Positions 17,514 to 25,811 of a stretch of 64,000 nt of DNA are shown here, one piece after another. The translations under genes were made by a program, and so were the position numbers. The stretch covers positions 286,071-350,070 of the forward strand of contig NZ_JAGIPZ010000004.1 in NCBI RefSeq assembly GCF_017814915.1, read 5' to 3'. Numbering within the stretch: the first letter of the stretch is position 1; the number at the start of each line of letters is the position of its first letter. Under the pieces are notes generated by a model. The model was not told the origin of the DNA, searched no databases, and saw only the letters and a list, made by a program, of their open reading frames with translations. The stretch comes from Herbaspirillum sp. LeCh32-8. GTDB taxonomy: Bacteria > Pseudomonadota > Gammaproteobacteria > Burkholderiales > Burkholderiaceae_D.

Positions 17514-17545
17514 ATACATAAAATCTAATTTTAGATAATATGTAT
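17514..17545. promoter_or_regulatory. 32-bp AT-rich dyad over the start of the YheO-like regulator gene
   Basis: Two-fold symmetric element: outer arms ATACAT and ATGTAT, inner arms ATCTAA and TTAGAT around TT; about 13 of 16 base pairs are symmetric. It ends five bases before the ATG at 17551 and covers the region where promoter and ribosome-binding site should be. No Shine-Dalgarno sequence is visible. It is a strong candidate operator for autoregulation. Confidence 0.6.
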
Positions 17546-17550
17546 CCACC

Positions 17551-18204
17551 ATGACCACCGCCGCCCGCAAGAAGAAACCCTCCCGCCCCGACCACGCGCT
17601 GCTGATGTCGCAGCTGGAGCAGGTCGCCCAAGGCCTGGGCGAGACCTTCGCCCCGTTCTGCGAAGTGGTGCTGCACGACCTGCGCGACGCCGATCATTCC
17701 ATCGTCGCCATCCACAACAAGCTGTCCGGCCGCGAGGTCGGCGACGCCACCACCGAGCTGGGCCTGGCGCGCATTGCCGACGAATCCTATCCGCAGGTGC
17801 TGTCCAACTACGCCAACACGCTGCCCGACGGCCGCCAGGCCAAGAGCACCTCGATCGGCATCAAGGATTCCGACGGCAAGTACCTGGCCGCGCTGTGCAT
17901 GAACATCGACCTGACCCTGTTCGGCGCGCTGCAGGGCATGCTGCGCCAGTTCGGCGGCATCGACACCGGCGTGCGCGTGGCCGAGACGCTGGAGCCGGCC
18001 GGCGCCGAGGCGATCCGCCGCCGCATCGACGAGTTCGCCGCCCGCACGTCGTCCACGCCGCGCAGCCTGAAGGCCGACGAACGTCGCGCGCTGATGCGCG
18101 AACTGCGCCAGTCCGGCTGCATGGACGTGCGGCGCGCCGCCGAGATCGTCGCCGCCCATCTGGGCGTGTCGCGCGCCACGGTCTACAACGACGAGAAGGA
18201 TTGA
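17551..18204 (+). CDS. YheO/DauR-like PAS and helix-turn-helix regulator
   Basis: Probable transcription regulator of 217 residues. The N-terminal half (about 25-140) is a YheO-type PAS-like domain: FCEVVLHDLRDADHSIVAIHNKLSGREVG and then IGIKDSDGKYLAALCMNID. The C-terminus (about 175-217) is a helix-turn-helix of the DauR family, with MDVRRAAEIVAAHLGVSRATVYND. Relatives control D-amino-acid or hydroxy-amino-acid catabolism. Here the next gene, 43 bases on, encodes a PLP-dependent dehydratase, which is the likely target. A large dyad lies directly before the start. Confidence 0.88.
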   Translation: MTTAARKKKPSRPDHALLMSQLEQVAQGLGETFAPFCEVVLHDLRDADHSIVAIHNKLSGREVGDATTELGLARIADESYPQVLSNYANTLPDGRQAKSTSIGIKDSDGKYLAALCMNIDLTLFGALQGMLRQFGGIDTGVRVAETLEPAGAEAIRRRIDEFAARTSSTPRSLKADERRALMRELRQSGCMDVRRAAEIVAAHLGVSRATVYNDEKD

Positions 18205-18247
18205 CCCTCGTCCCACCCGATTTCATTCCACCGAGAAGGAACCCGCC

Positions 18248-19228
18248 ATGATCCCCGTCTCCAGCAGCACCGAGCTGCCTACCTTCGCCGACGTCCTGCT
18301 GGCCGCCGAACGCATCAAGCCCTGGGCGCACAAGACGCCGGTGCTGACCTCGCGCACCGCCGACGCCGAGGTCGGCGCCAGCCTGTTCTTCAAGTGCGAA
18401 AACTTCCAGCGCATGGGCGCCTTCAAGTTCCGCGGCGCGATGAACGCGCTGTCGCAGTTCGATGAGGCGCAGCGCCGCGCCGGCGTGATCACCTTCTCTT
18501 CCGGCAACCACGCGCAGGGGACTGCACTGGCGGCGCAGCTGCTGGGCATCCCGGCCACCATCGTGATGCCGCTGGACGCGCCCGCCGCCAAGGTGGCCGC
18601 CACCCGCGGCTACGGCGCCGAGGTCGTGACGTATGACCGCTACAAGGAAGACCGCGAAGAGATCTGCGCGCGCCTGGCGGCCGAGAAGAAGCTGACCGTG
18701 ATCCCGCCCTACGACCATCCGCACGTGATGGCCGGCCAGGGTACTGCCACCAAGGAATTGTTTGACGAGACCGGACCGCTGGACGCGCTGTTCGTCTGCC
18801 TGGGCGGCGGCGGCCTGCTGTCGGGCGCGGCGCTGAGCGCACGCGCGCTATCGCCGGGATGCAAGGTCTACGGCGTCGAGCCGGAAGCCGGCAACGACGG
18901 CCAGCAATCGCTGCGCAGCGGCAGCATCGTCAACATCGAGACACCCAAGACCATCGCCGACGGCGCCCAGACCCAGCACCTGGGCAAGTACACCTTCGGC
19001 GTCATCCGGCGCGACGTGGACGACATCTTCACCGTCACCGACGAGGAGCTGGTGTGGTGCATGCGCTTCTTCGCCGAGCGCATGAAGATGGTGGTCGAGC
19101 CGACCGGCTGCCTGGCCTTCGCCGCCGCGCGCAAGTACAAGGCGCAGCTGCAGGGCAAGCGCGTGGGTGTGATCATCAGCGGCGGCAACGTCGACCTGGG
19201 CAAGCTGTCCGGATATCTGGCAAGCTGA
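18248..19228 (+). CDS. PLP-dependent threonine/serine or hydroxyaspartate dehydratase
   Basis: Fold-type II PLP enzyme of 326 residues. The lysine that binds PLP is in ENFQRMGAFKFRGAMNAL, the phosphate loop is CLGGGGLLSGAAL, and SSGNHAQGTALAA is the substrate-binding Ser/Asn loop. The single catalytic domain without an ACT domain matches catabolic serine/threonine dehydratases, serine racemases and threo-3-hydroxyaspartate ammonia-lyases. The last is favoured by overall resemblance and by the adjacent DauR-like regulator, but the three cannot be separated by eye. AGAAGGAACCCGCC precedes the ATG. Confidence 0.85.
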   Translation: MIPVSSSTELPTFADVLLAAERIKPWAHKTPVLTSRTADAEVGASLFFKCENFQRMGAFKFRGAMNALSQFDEAQRRAGVITFSSGNHAQGTALAAQLLGIPATIVMPLDAPAAKVAATRGYGAEVVTYDRYKEDREEICARLAAEKKLTVIPPYDHPHVMAGQGTATKELFDETGPLDALFVCLGGGGLLSGAALSARALSPGCKVYGVEPEAGNDGQQSLRSGSIVNIETPKTIADGAQTQHLGKYTFGVIRRDVDDIFTVTDEELVWCMRFFAERMKMVVEPTGCLAFAAARKYKAQLQGKRVGVIISGGNVDLGKLSGYLAS

Positions 19229-19271
19229 GTCGGCCGAACTTCTCTTTCCATCAACCGCAGCGGAAAACGAC

Positions 19272-19628
19272 ATGCCCCATCTCTTCTTCGAATACACCGA
19301 CAACCTCAAGGTCGACACCAAGCAGACCCTGCTGAACCTGAACGAAGCGCTGGTCGGCAGCGGCCACTTCGACGAGAACTCGATCAAGGCGCGCGCCATC
19401 AAGCTGGACGACTACCTGGTCGGCACCCAGCCGCAGGCCCGGCGCGCCTTCCTGCACATGCGCCTGACCATCCTCTCGGGACGCACGCCGGAAATCAAGA
19501 AGCAGGTGGCCGACCTGCTGGTGGCCACGGTGCAGAAGGGCCAGCGCTGGCCGGATGGCGTGCAGGTGCAGATCACCGCCGAGGTGATCGACATGGAGCG
19601 GGATATTTACGGCAAGCTGAAGCTCTGA
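19272..19628 (+). CDS. 5-carboxymethyl-2-hydroxymuconate isomerase family (tautomerase)
   Basis: A 118-residue protein of the tautomerase superfamily. It begins MPHLFFEYTDNL, so removal of Met leaves the catalytic N-terminal Pro. The pattern continues with VGSGHFDENSIKARAIKLDDY and AFLHMRLTILSGR, as in HpcD/CHMI proteins. Those act in homoprotocatechuate breakdown, but no other gene of that pathway is nearby, so its role here is unclear. It probably shares a transcript with the dehydratase and is followed by a terminator. Confidence 0.85.
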   Translation: MPHLFFEYTDNLKVDTKQTLLNLNEALVGSGHFDENSIKARAIKLDDYLVGTQPQARRAFLHMRLTILSGRTPEIKKQVADLLVATVQKGQRWPDGVQVQITAEVIDMERDIYGKLKL

Positions 19629-19651
19629 GCGACAGCCGCGCCAACGCCACA

Positions 19652-19675
19652 AGCGGCCTCAGGGCCGCTTTTTTT
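19652..19675 (+). terminator. Terminator after the tautomerase gene
   Basis: GCGGCC / GGCCGC stem with loop TCAG, then a run of T. Confidence 0.85.
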
Positions 19676-19794
19676 ATTACGCGCGGCAGCCGGGGCACCG
19701 GAACGCGCGGACGCAGACACGCAGAGACGTTATGAGACGCGACAGGACACGGCCGACGAGGCCGCATCCTGCGCAGGACGCAAAGGAAACGAGA

Positions 19795-20205
19795 TCAGGA
19801 AGCCAGTGCCGCGACTGCCTGCGTCTCGCGGAACTGCACCACGTTGCCCTCGGGATCGAAGCCGTCGCAGGCGCGGAAGTCCGCGGCGCTCCATTCGGCC
19901 TCGGCCGGCTTCATGCCGCCGCCCAGGCTGGATGCGCTGACGCGCGTCTGGGCCAGCGAGCGCACCGGCAGGAACAATTTGATGGGGACGTTCTCGCGCA
20001 GCACCGGCGGCGAAACGATATCCACGTTGGCGGAAACGGCCGGCGGAACGGCGTGGATCACCAGCAGGAAATCCTGCGCTTCGATCACCACCTTCTCGGC
20101 TTCGGCATGCTTGGGAACCACCGCCAGGACCTGCGCATAGAACGCGGCAAGGCGGGCTACATCTTTGGCGAACAGGACTGCGCCTGCTTTGGGCTGGGTC
20201 GACAT
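19795..20205 (-). CDS. VOC-family (glyoxalase/bleomycin-resistance fold) protein
   Basis: A 136-residue protein with the beta-alpha-beta-beta-beta pattern of the VOC superfamily: AVLFAKDVARLAAFYAQVLAV at the N-terminus and CDGFDPEGNVVQFRE at the C-terminus, the latter carrying the usual DPDGN-type turn and a metal-ligand Glu. Metal-dependent lyases, dioxygenases and resistance proteins share this fold, so no reaction can be assigned. The ATG at 20205 is used; a TTG four codons earlier is less likely. It is monocistronic. Confidence 0.8.
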   Translation of the reverse strand: MSTQPKAGAVLFAKDVARLAAFYAQVLAVVPKHAEAEKVVIEAQDFLLVIHAVPPAVSANVDIVSPPVLRENVPIKLFLPVRSLAQTRVSASSLGGGMKPAEAEWSAADFRACDGFDPEGNVVQFRETQAVAALAS

Positions 20206-20690
20206 CTCTGCTTTCAAAAACGTTAGGGACGCAGCTCATCAATAAGGATGTCGATGCGAACGGCAACGACTTGACGAGCCCTGATTCAACAACACGAAAC
20301 GGCAGAGTTTATTTTTGCTTTTGGCACTTTGCAAGCGTTTATTCGTCGCCCCCGGGCGACACATCAGCGTCGCTGAAAAGCGACGCAAAACCAGGCCCGG
20401 CGCGGGCGGTAACAATTCGTCAATTGTCACGATGATCAGCTAACGTCCTTTATTGTGATTGGAATGTCATCGTTTCTGCTACAGCCGGGTTTAAATTGTA
20501 AGAGGATGTTCCAAACCCGTTTACTTCGGAACCGGATCTGCTAATTTGGTGTCGCAGGGCAACAAAGTGTGAGCGCGTGAAAACATCAAAAATAAAAAAC
20601 GTGCACACCGGACAACCCTGCGCCGTCCTCCCCCGATGCACCTGAAAGTGCGTAGACGGCGTAACAAGATCAACTACCGATTTCGCCATC
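20206..20690. other. Structured intergenic region between VOC and GGDEF genes
   Basis: No gene is supported in these 485 bases, which are poorer in GC than their surroundings. Three compact hairpins stand in a row: 20345-20360 (GTCGCCC/GGGCGAC), 20367-20386 (GCGTCGCT/AGCGACGC with a 4-base loop, GAAA on the plus strand) and 20412-20427 (ACAATT/AATTGT). None is followed by a T-run. They may belong to a small RNA or a 5' leader. Confidence 0.45.
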
Positions 20691-21767
20691 ATGACTATTC
20701 GAGACCTGCTCAATCCCTACAAGCGCGACGCCAAGTCCCCGGCGCGCAGCGCCGCCGGATCCCGCATCCAGCTCGCCAACCTCGGCGGTGAAGCCGACGC
20801 CTGGCTGGAGCCGATGCTGGCCGACTTCCTCTCGTTGGCCTCCAGCGTGTGCAACACGCCCATCGCCATGATGACTCAGCTGCATGCCGACCTCGGCCTG
20901 CAACATCCCTTCATCTCGGTGCTCAACGGCCGCGGCGACATCCGCAACCAGTGGTGGCGCTTCCCCGGCCAGAACGGCGTGTCGCGCACTGCAGTGGATT
21001 TCTCGGTGTGCGAGCATGCCGGCCGCAGCGGGCGCAACCTGACCGAGATCGCCGACCTGCGCGGCGACGGTCGCTTCGCCGAGAGCGCCCTGGCCAACGG
21101 CACGCCGCACGTGCGCTTCTACGCGGCGGTGCCGCTGGTGGCGTCCAACGGCGACATCCTGGGCACCCTGTGCGTCATGGCGCACGAGCCCAAGACCCTG
21201 GACGCCAAGCAGCGCGACGCCTTCATCAAGCTCGGCCGCCAGCTGGAAAGCCAGCTGGAAAGCCGCCGCACCATGCAAAAGCTGGAGCAGCAAACCCTGA
21301 CCGACGGCCTGACCGGCATCGGCAACCGTCGCAGCTTCGACCTGCGCCTGCGCGAGGAATGGACACGCCACCTGCGCAATGCGCGCCCGCTGTCGATGCT
21401 GATGGTGGATGTGGACTACTTCAAGCAATACAACGACACCTACGGCCACCCGGCCGGCGATGCGCTGCTGACGCAACTGGCGCGCGTGCTGCGCTCGCCG
21501 CTGCGCGCCAGCGACTTCCTGGCGCGTTACGGCGGCGACGAGTTCTCGCTGATCCTGCCCGACACCGACGAGGTCGGCGCGCACCAGGTCGCCGAGCGCA
21601 TCAAGCGCGCAGTGGCGGCGGTGAAGTGGCCGCACACCGAGATCGAAATCAGCCTGGGCGCGGCCACCGTGACGCCGTCCGAGATGTGCGACTTCCACGC
21701 GCTGCTGCAGGCGGCCGACAAGGCGATGTACCTGCGCAAGCACGGGCGCACGCCGAACAACGCCTGA
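20691..21767 (+). CDS. GAF-GGDEF diguanylate cyclase
   Basis: Makes cyclic di-GMP from two GTP in the cytoplasm; 358 residues. A GAF sensor domain spans about 44-195 (NTPIAMMTQLHADLGLQHP; YAAVPLVASNGDILGTLCVM). The GGDEF domain follows from about 200, with GGDEF intact at 281-285 and metal ligand D240 in MVDVDYFKQYND. RASD at 272-275, five residues before GGDEF, is the inhibitory I-site, so the enzyme should be active and subject to product inhibition. No membrane helix is present, so it senses a cytoplasmic ligand through GAF. It is a single-gene unit with its own terminator. Confidence 0.93.
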   Translation: MTIRDLLNPYKRDAKSPARSAAGSRIQLANLGGEADAWLEPMLADFLSLASSVCNTPIAMMTQLHADLGLQHPFISVLNGRGDIRNQWWRFPGQNGVSRTAVDFSVCEHAGRSGRNLTEIADLRGDGRFAESALANGTPHVRFYAAVPLVASNGDILGTLCVMAHEPKTLDAKQRDAFIKLGRQLESQLESRRTMQKLEQQTLTDGLTGIGNRRSFDLRLREEWTRHLRNARPLSMLMVDVDYFKQYNDTYGHPAGDALLTQLARVLRSPLRASDFLARYGGDEFSLILPDTDEVGAHQVAERIKRAVAAVKWPHTEIEISLGAATVTPSEMCDFHALLQAADKAMYLRKHGRTPNNA

Positions 21768-21850
21768 GCATTTACCGAGCATTTTCCAGGTAGTCGCCAG
21801 GTATTCGATTTCCCCGCTGTTGCTGTTCTTCACACTCCTGAGCCCTTCAT

Positions 21851-21879
21851 TGCCGCTGCCCTGCAGCGGCATTTTTTTT
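21851..21879 (+). terminator. Terminator of the diguanylate cyclase gene
   Basis: TGCCGCTG / CAGCGGCA stem followed by eight T. Confidence 0.9.
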
Positions 21880-21996
21880 GACCCGGCCACGCGTATGGCG
21901 GCCCTTCGCCGAATCGGCACCGGCTTGAGCTACATCAACGAGCCGGAACGCGGATCGGCACAAGCTGCCAGCACCACCCAAGCCAAGGAGAGATGA

Positions 21997-22209
21997 ATGA
22001 CGAACGACACCGGAAACTGGCTGTCCGCCGAGCAGGCGGTCCTGCCGGACGGCACGCTGCGCGAGAACCTGCCGCTGGTCAACAAAAAGCTGCCGGCGCT
22101 GGCGGCAACAGAGGAAGTCTGCAGTTGCGGCGGCGTCGGCTGCGGCAAGAAGCAGGCGGCCGCGAAGGCCATGGAAACGGCAGGCAAGGCCGTCCCGAAC
22201 GCGCAATAA
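21997..22209 (+). CDS. Small conserved-looking protein with a CSCGGVGCG motif
   Basis: A 70-residue soluble protein. Its only notable feature is the cluster CSCGGVGCGKK near residues 42-52, with three Cys that could bind a metal. The start is set by a strong AAGGAG five bases before the ATG; an overlapping ATG four bases earlier opens a long frame that runs antisense to the EamA gene and is rejected. It converges on the EamA gene. Function unknown. Confidence 0.65.
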   Translation: MTNDTGNWLSAEQAVLPDGTLRENLPLVNKKLPALAATEEVCSCGGVGCGKKQAAAKAMETAGKAVPNAQ

Positions 22210-22240
22210 AAAAGCGCCGCCCTGCTCTTGCAGGCGGCGC
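22207..22240 (-). terminator. Terminator of the EamA transporter gene
   Basis: GCGCCGCC / GGCGGCGC stem, followed on the minus strand by seven T with one interruption-free run. Confidence 0.85.
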
Positions 22241-22271
22241 CTATTCCTTATGCCCCTGGGACAAGCGCGGG

Positions 22272-23156
22272 CTAAGCCTCCAGCGCGGCGCGCGCACGCC
22301 CCGCCATGGCCTCGCGCCAGATGATGAAGATGCCGGCGCAGATGACGACGGCGCAGCCGGCGATCATGTTCGGCGTGAGCACTTCGTCGAACACGAACAC
22401 GCCGATCAGGCAGACCAGCACGGTCTGGATGTAATACATCGGCTGCACTACCACCGCATCCAGATACTCCAGCGAACGGATCAGCAGATAATGGCCGCAG
22501 GTGCTGCTCACGCACAGCACCAGCATCCAGAACCAGTCCCCCGGCGTCAGGTGGGTCCAGTAGAACGGGCCGACCACGCTGATGGCGACCGCGCCGGCCA
22601 CGCCGGTATAGAGGAAAGCTGTGCCTGCGGTGTCGGTGCGGCTGGCCAGGCGGGTCATGACCGAATACGCGGCAAACAGCATCATCCCGAACAGCGGCAG
22701 CGCGATCTTGGCGTCGAACGACGCGTGCAGCGGATTGACGATCAACAGGATGCCGACGAAGCCGATGCCGGTGGCGATCCAGCGCGCGCGGCCGACCTTC
22801 TCGCCCAGGAAAGGCATCGACAGGCAGGCCACGATCAGCGGCGTGCCGGCATACAGCGAATGCGTAGTGGCCAGCCCGACCTTGGAGAACGAGAAGATGG
22901 AGACCACGATCTGCACCGCCAGCAACACGCCCCGTGCAATCTGCAGGCCGCGCCGCTTGGCCGCCGCGGTTGCGCCCAGGCCCACCGAGGAGCGGCTGGC
23001 CAGCACCAGCGCGAAACCGGCGAAGGCCCAGAAGCGGATCATGGCGATGAAGACCGGCGGATAGGCGCCGCCCAGGTGCCTGGAAATGCCATCCTGCATC
23101 GCGAAGATGAAGATGGCCGACAGCGAGAAACAGAGACCAGTGGCGCGGGGTGTCAT
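22272..23156 (-). CDS. EamA/DMT-family transporter
   Basis: Inner-membrane protein of 294 residues with ten predicted helices in two EamA repeats (about 5-140 and 150-285). Typical family features are SFSKVGLATTHSLYAGTPLIVACLSMPFLGEKV in the first repeat and LEYLDAVVVQPMYYIQTVLVCLIGVFVFDE in the second. Such proteins usually export metabolites or amino acids. It stands alone with its own terminator; the substrate is unknown. Confidence 0.9.
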   Translation of the reverse strand: MTPRATGLCFSLSAIFIFAMQDGISRHLGGAYPPVFIAMIRFWAFAGFALVLASRSSVGLGATAAAKRRGLQIARGVLLAVQIVVSIFSFSKVGLATTHSLYAGTPLIVACLSMPFLGEKVGRARWIATGIGFVGILLIVNPLHASFDAKIALPLFGMMLFAAYSVMTRLASRTDTAGTAFLYTGVAGAVAISVVGPFYWTHLTPGDWFWMLVLCVSSTCGHYLLIRSLEYLDAVVVQPMYYIQTVLVCLIGVFVFDEVLTPNMIAGCAVVICAGIFIIWREAMAGRARAALEA

Positions 23157-23321
23157 CGTGATTGCCTTCTTGTCGGTGGGCCGCCGGGGCCGCGTTGGGC
23201 ATGCAGGGTTGCAATCGTCCGCGGTTCAAAACGCGCCGCGGCAAGCCTGACATTGTAAATCCTGCGGCCGGATCGTGATGGCGCCCCCCTGACTACGTCC
23301 GCAGCGCCGGCATGGCCCATG

Positions 23322-23345
23322 AAAAAAGCCCGCACGCATGCGGAC
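23322..23345 (-). terminator. Terminator of the enoyl-CoA hydratase gene
   Basis: GTCCGCA / TGCGGGC stem (one G-T pair) followed by six T on the minus strand. It ends the beta-oxidation operon. Confidence 0.8.
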
Positions 23346-23370
23346 TTTTCCAACGCGAAGCAGCGACACC

Positions 23371-24135
23371 TCAGGCGAACTTGCTGAAGTCCGGCTTGCG
23401 CTTCTCGAAGAAGGCGGTAAAGGCTTCCTTCGCCTCCGGCGCGGTCAGCATCTGCGCGAAATGTTCGATCTCGGCCGTCATCTGCTGCTCGGTGGCGCTG
23501 ACGCGGTTCTTCTTCATCAGCTGCTTGGTGACGCGGATCGACGCCGCCGGCAAAGCGGCCAGCTTGGCGGCCTGCTTCTGCGCCAGCGGCAGCAGTTCCT
23601 CCACCGCCACCACGCGATTGACGATGCCCATCTGCAGCGCCTCGTCAGGGCCGAAGGCTTCGCCCAGCAACAGTTTCTCGGCCGCGCGCTGATAACCCGC
23701 CACGTGCGGCAGCAGCAGCGAGGACGCCGCCTCCGGGCACAAGCCCAGCTGCGTGAACGGCATCGAGAACTTGGCGTTGTCGGCGGCGTAGACCAGGTCG
23801 CAATGCAGCAGCAGCGTGGTGCCGATGCCGACCGCCACGCCGGCTACGGCCGCCACAATGGGCTTGGAGGCATGGCTGATCTGCCACAGGAACTGGAAGA
23901 CCGGCGCATCCTTGCTGCTGGGTGGGTTCTTGAGGAAGTCCTCCAGGTCGTTGCCGGCCGAGAAGGCCTGCGCCTTGCCGGTGAAGAGGATGGCGCGCAC
24001 CGCGCTGTCGGCCTCGGCGTCCTTCAGGGCGTCGGCCAGTTGCTGGTACATGGCCGCGGTGAGGGCGTTCTTCTTGGCTTCGCGATCGAAGTGGATCGTG
24101 AGGATGCCGTTTTCCTTGCTCAGTTGAATATCCAT
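23371..24135 (-). CDS. Enoyl-CoA hydratase/isomerase family protein
   Basis: Crotonase-fold enzyme of 254 residues, acting on enoyl-CoA in beta-oxidation. The oxyanion-hole segments are visible: AFSAGNDLEDFL near residues 57-68 and AVAGVAVGIGTTLLLHCDLVYA near 95-115. At the second catalytic Glu position the sequence reads FTQLGLCPEAASS, typical of the isomerase-like branch rather than classical hydratases. It is the last gene of the operon. A hairpin with six T lies between it and the upstream thiolase gene, so it may be expressed less than the rest. Confidence 0.88.
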   Translation of the reverse strand: MDIQLSKENGILTIHFDREAKKNALTAAMYQQLADALKDAEADSAVRAILFTGKAQAFSAGNDLEDFLKNPPSSKDAPVFQFLWQISHASKPIVAAVAGVAVGIGTTLLLHCDLVYAADNAKFSMPFTQLGLCPEAASSLLLPHVAGYQRAAEKLLLGEAFGPDEALQMGIVNRVVAVEELLPLAQKQAAKLAALPAASIRVTKQLMKKNRVSATEQQMTAEIEHFAQMLTAPEAKEAFTAFFEKRKPDFSKFA

Positions 24136-24164
24136 GGTCTCCTGCTTGCTCTTGTGGTCGGATC

Positions 24165-24194
24165 AAAAAAGCCGCACGGCGCGAGCGGTGCGGC
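24165..24194 (-). terminator. Terminator between thiolase and enoyl-CoA hydratase genes
   Basis: GCCGCAC / GTGCGGC stem with T-run on the minus strand, inside the operon. It may attenuate expression of the last gene. Confidence 0.75.
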
Positions 24195-24221
24195 TTTCCT
24201 GTTCATGCCGTTGGCCGGCGC

Positions 24222-25418
24222 TTACACGCGCTCGAAGATACCGGCCGCGCCCATGCCGGTGCCCACGCACATGGTCACCATGCCGTACTTCAGGTTCTTG
24301 CGGCGCAGTGCGTGGATGGTGGTGGCCGCGCGGATGGCGCCGGTGGCGCCCAGCGGGTGGCCCAGCGCGATCGCGCCGCCCATCGGGTTGACCTTGGACG
24401 GATCCAGGCCGAGGTCGCCGATCACGGCCAGCGCCTGGGCGGCGAAGGCCTCGTTCAGTTCGATCCAGTCGATCTGGTCCTGGGTCAGGCCGCCGGCCTT
24501 CAACGCCGCGGGAATCGCTTCCTTGGGGCCGATGCCCATGATCTCCGGGGGCACACCGCGCACCGCGAAGGAGACGAAGCGCGCCAGCGGGGTCAGGTTG
24601 AATTGCTTGAGGATCTTTTCCGAGACGATGATCAGCGCGCCGGCGCCGTCGGACGTTTGCGAACTATTGCCGGCGGTGACGCTGCCCTTGGCAGCGAACA
24701 CCGGCTTCAACTTGGCCAGCGCGGCGATGTTGGAGTCGGCGCGCGGGCCTTCGTCCAGGCTCACGGTGCGGGTCTTGACGTCGATCTCGCCGCTGCCCAG
24801 ATTGGGGAAGCGCTCGACGATCTCGAACGGGGTCATCTCGTCGTTGAACTCGCCGGCCTGCTGGGCGGCGATCGCCTTCTGGTGCGAGGCCAGCGCGAAC
24901 TCGTCCTGCGCTTCGCGCGAGACCTTCCATTGCTGCGCCACCTTCTCGGCGGTCAGGCCCATGCCGTAGGCCATGCCGACGTTCTCGTCCTTGAAGGCGT
25001 TGATGTTGATGGACGGGTGGAAGCCCATCATCGGCACCATCGACATCGACTCGGCGCCGGCGGCGATCATGACGTCGGCTTCACCAACGCGGATGCGATC
25101 AGCCGCCATGGCAATCGCGGTGATGCCGGAGGCGCAATAGCGGTTGATGGTGACGCCGCCGATGGTGTTGGGCAGGCCGGCCAGCAGTACGGCATTACGC
25201 GCCATGTTCAGGCCTTGCGCGCCTTCGGGGAACGAGCAGCCGACGATGGCGTCCTCGATCAGTTTCGGATCCAGGCCGGGCACTTGCGCCACGGCGGACT
25301 GAATCGCGCGCACCAGCAGGTCGTCCGGACGCGTGTTCTTGAACATGCCGCGCGGGGCCTTGCCGATCGGGGTACGGGTAGCGGCGACGATGTAGGCGTC
25401 TTGCAGTTGTTTGCTCAT
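24222..25418 (-). CDS. Thiolase (acetyl-CoA C-acyltransferase, FadA type)
   Basis: Final step of beta-oxidation: thiolytic release of acetyl-CoA. 398 residues with all thiolase active-site elements: C95 in NRYCASG, the GHPLGATG histidine motif near 350, and CVGTGMGAAG near the C-terminus. INRYCASGITAIAMAADRI and the dimer of domains match FadI/FadA-like degradative thiolases. AAGGAGATTTGTA gives a strong ribosome-binding site for the ATG at 25418. Between this gene and the upstream HADH-ECH gene lies the inserted DUF559 unit. Confidence 0.92.
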   Translation of the reverse strand: MSKQLQDAYIVAATRTPIGKAPRGMFKNTRPDDLLVRAIQSAVAQVPGLDPKLIEDAIVGCSFPEGAQGLNMARNAVLLAGLPNTIGGVTINRYCASGITAIAMAADRIRVGEADVMIAAGAESMSMVPMMGFHPSININAFKDENVGMAYGMGLTAEKVAQQWKVSREAQDEFALASHQKAIAAQQAGEFNDEMTPFEIVERFPNLGSGEIDVKTRTVSLDEGPRADSNIAALAKLKPVFAAKGSVTAGNSSQTSDGAGALIIVSEKILKQFNLTPLARFVSFAVRGVPPEIMGIGPKEAIPAALKAGGLTQDQIDWIELNEAFAAQALAVIGDLGLDPSKVNPMGGAIALGHPLGATGAIRAATTIHALRRKNLKYGMVTMCVGTGMGAAGIFERV

Positions 25419-25434
25419 TACAAATCTCCTTGGA

Positions 25435-25475
25435 CTCCCTCCCCTTCAAGGGGAGGGCTGGGGTGGGGATGGGTT
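25435..25475 (+). repeat. Palindromic G/C-rich repeat, copy A
   Basis: 41 bases beginning CTCCCTCCCCTTCAAGGGG and continuing GAGGGCTGGGGTGGGGATGG. The first half is a palindrome centred on TTCAA. It differs from copy C at one base. Its minus strand supplies the last codons and the TGA of the DUF559 gene. Confidence 0.9.
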
Positions 25476-25811
25476 CAAGGCATTCCAGATTGCCTGAACG
25501 ACCGCATCCGTCTCATTCAATACTTCGTTGTTCCAGAATCGCAAAACCATGAAGCCGGCTTGATTCAGCTTTTCGGTTCGTTGCTCGTCACGTTGACTAT
25601 CGGCATGCTGCGAACCGTCTACTTCAATTACCAGGCGCCGCTCGATGCAAACAAAATCGAGCACATAACTTTCAAAGGGGTGCTGACGTCGAAATTTCAC
25701 ATCCAGTTGCTGGCCTCGAAGACGATGCCAGAGCCGCTGCTCGGCTTCGGTCATCGTCTTGCGCAGCTCCTTTGCTGCCTGTTTCGTGAAGGTCTTCGTT
25801 TGGCCTTGCAT
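25446..25811 (-). CDS. DUF559 endonuclease-like protein (Vsr-related fold)
   Basis: 121 residues. The DUF559 domain spans nearly the whole protein: MTEAEQRLWHRLRGQQL at the N-terminus, then the nuclease core with FRRQHPFESYVLDFVCIERRL and VIEVDGSQHADSQRDE, and VLRFWNNEVLNE. The E-x-D and nearby His/Gln fit the PD-(D/E)xK/Vsr-like active site, so it is likely a DNA-acting enzyme. The last residues NPSPPQPSP and the stop come from repeat copy A; the sequence just upstream of the ATG is repeat copy B. The gene has nothing to do with fatty-acid oxidation and separates two beta-oxidation genes, so it is probably a mobile or transmissible insertion. Confidence 0.85.
   Translation of the reverse strand: MQGQTKTFTKQAAKELRKTMTEAEQRLWHRLRGQQLDVKFRRQHPFESYVLDFVCIERRLVIEVDGSQHADSQRDEQRTEKLNQAGFMVLRFWNNEVLNETDAVVQAIWNALNPSPPQPSP

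Noticed and set aside
16150..18216. Long frame opposite the phospholipase D-like and YheO-like genes
   Set aside because: It crosses two real genes and a terminator; the composition is typical of antisense frames in high-GC genomes.
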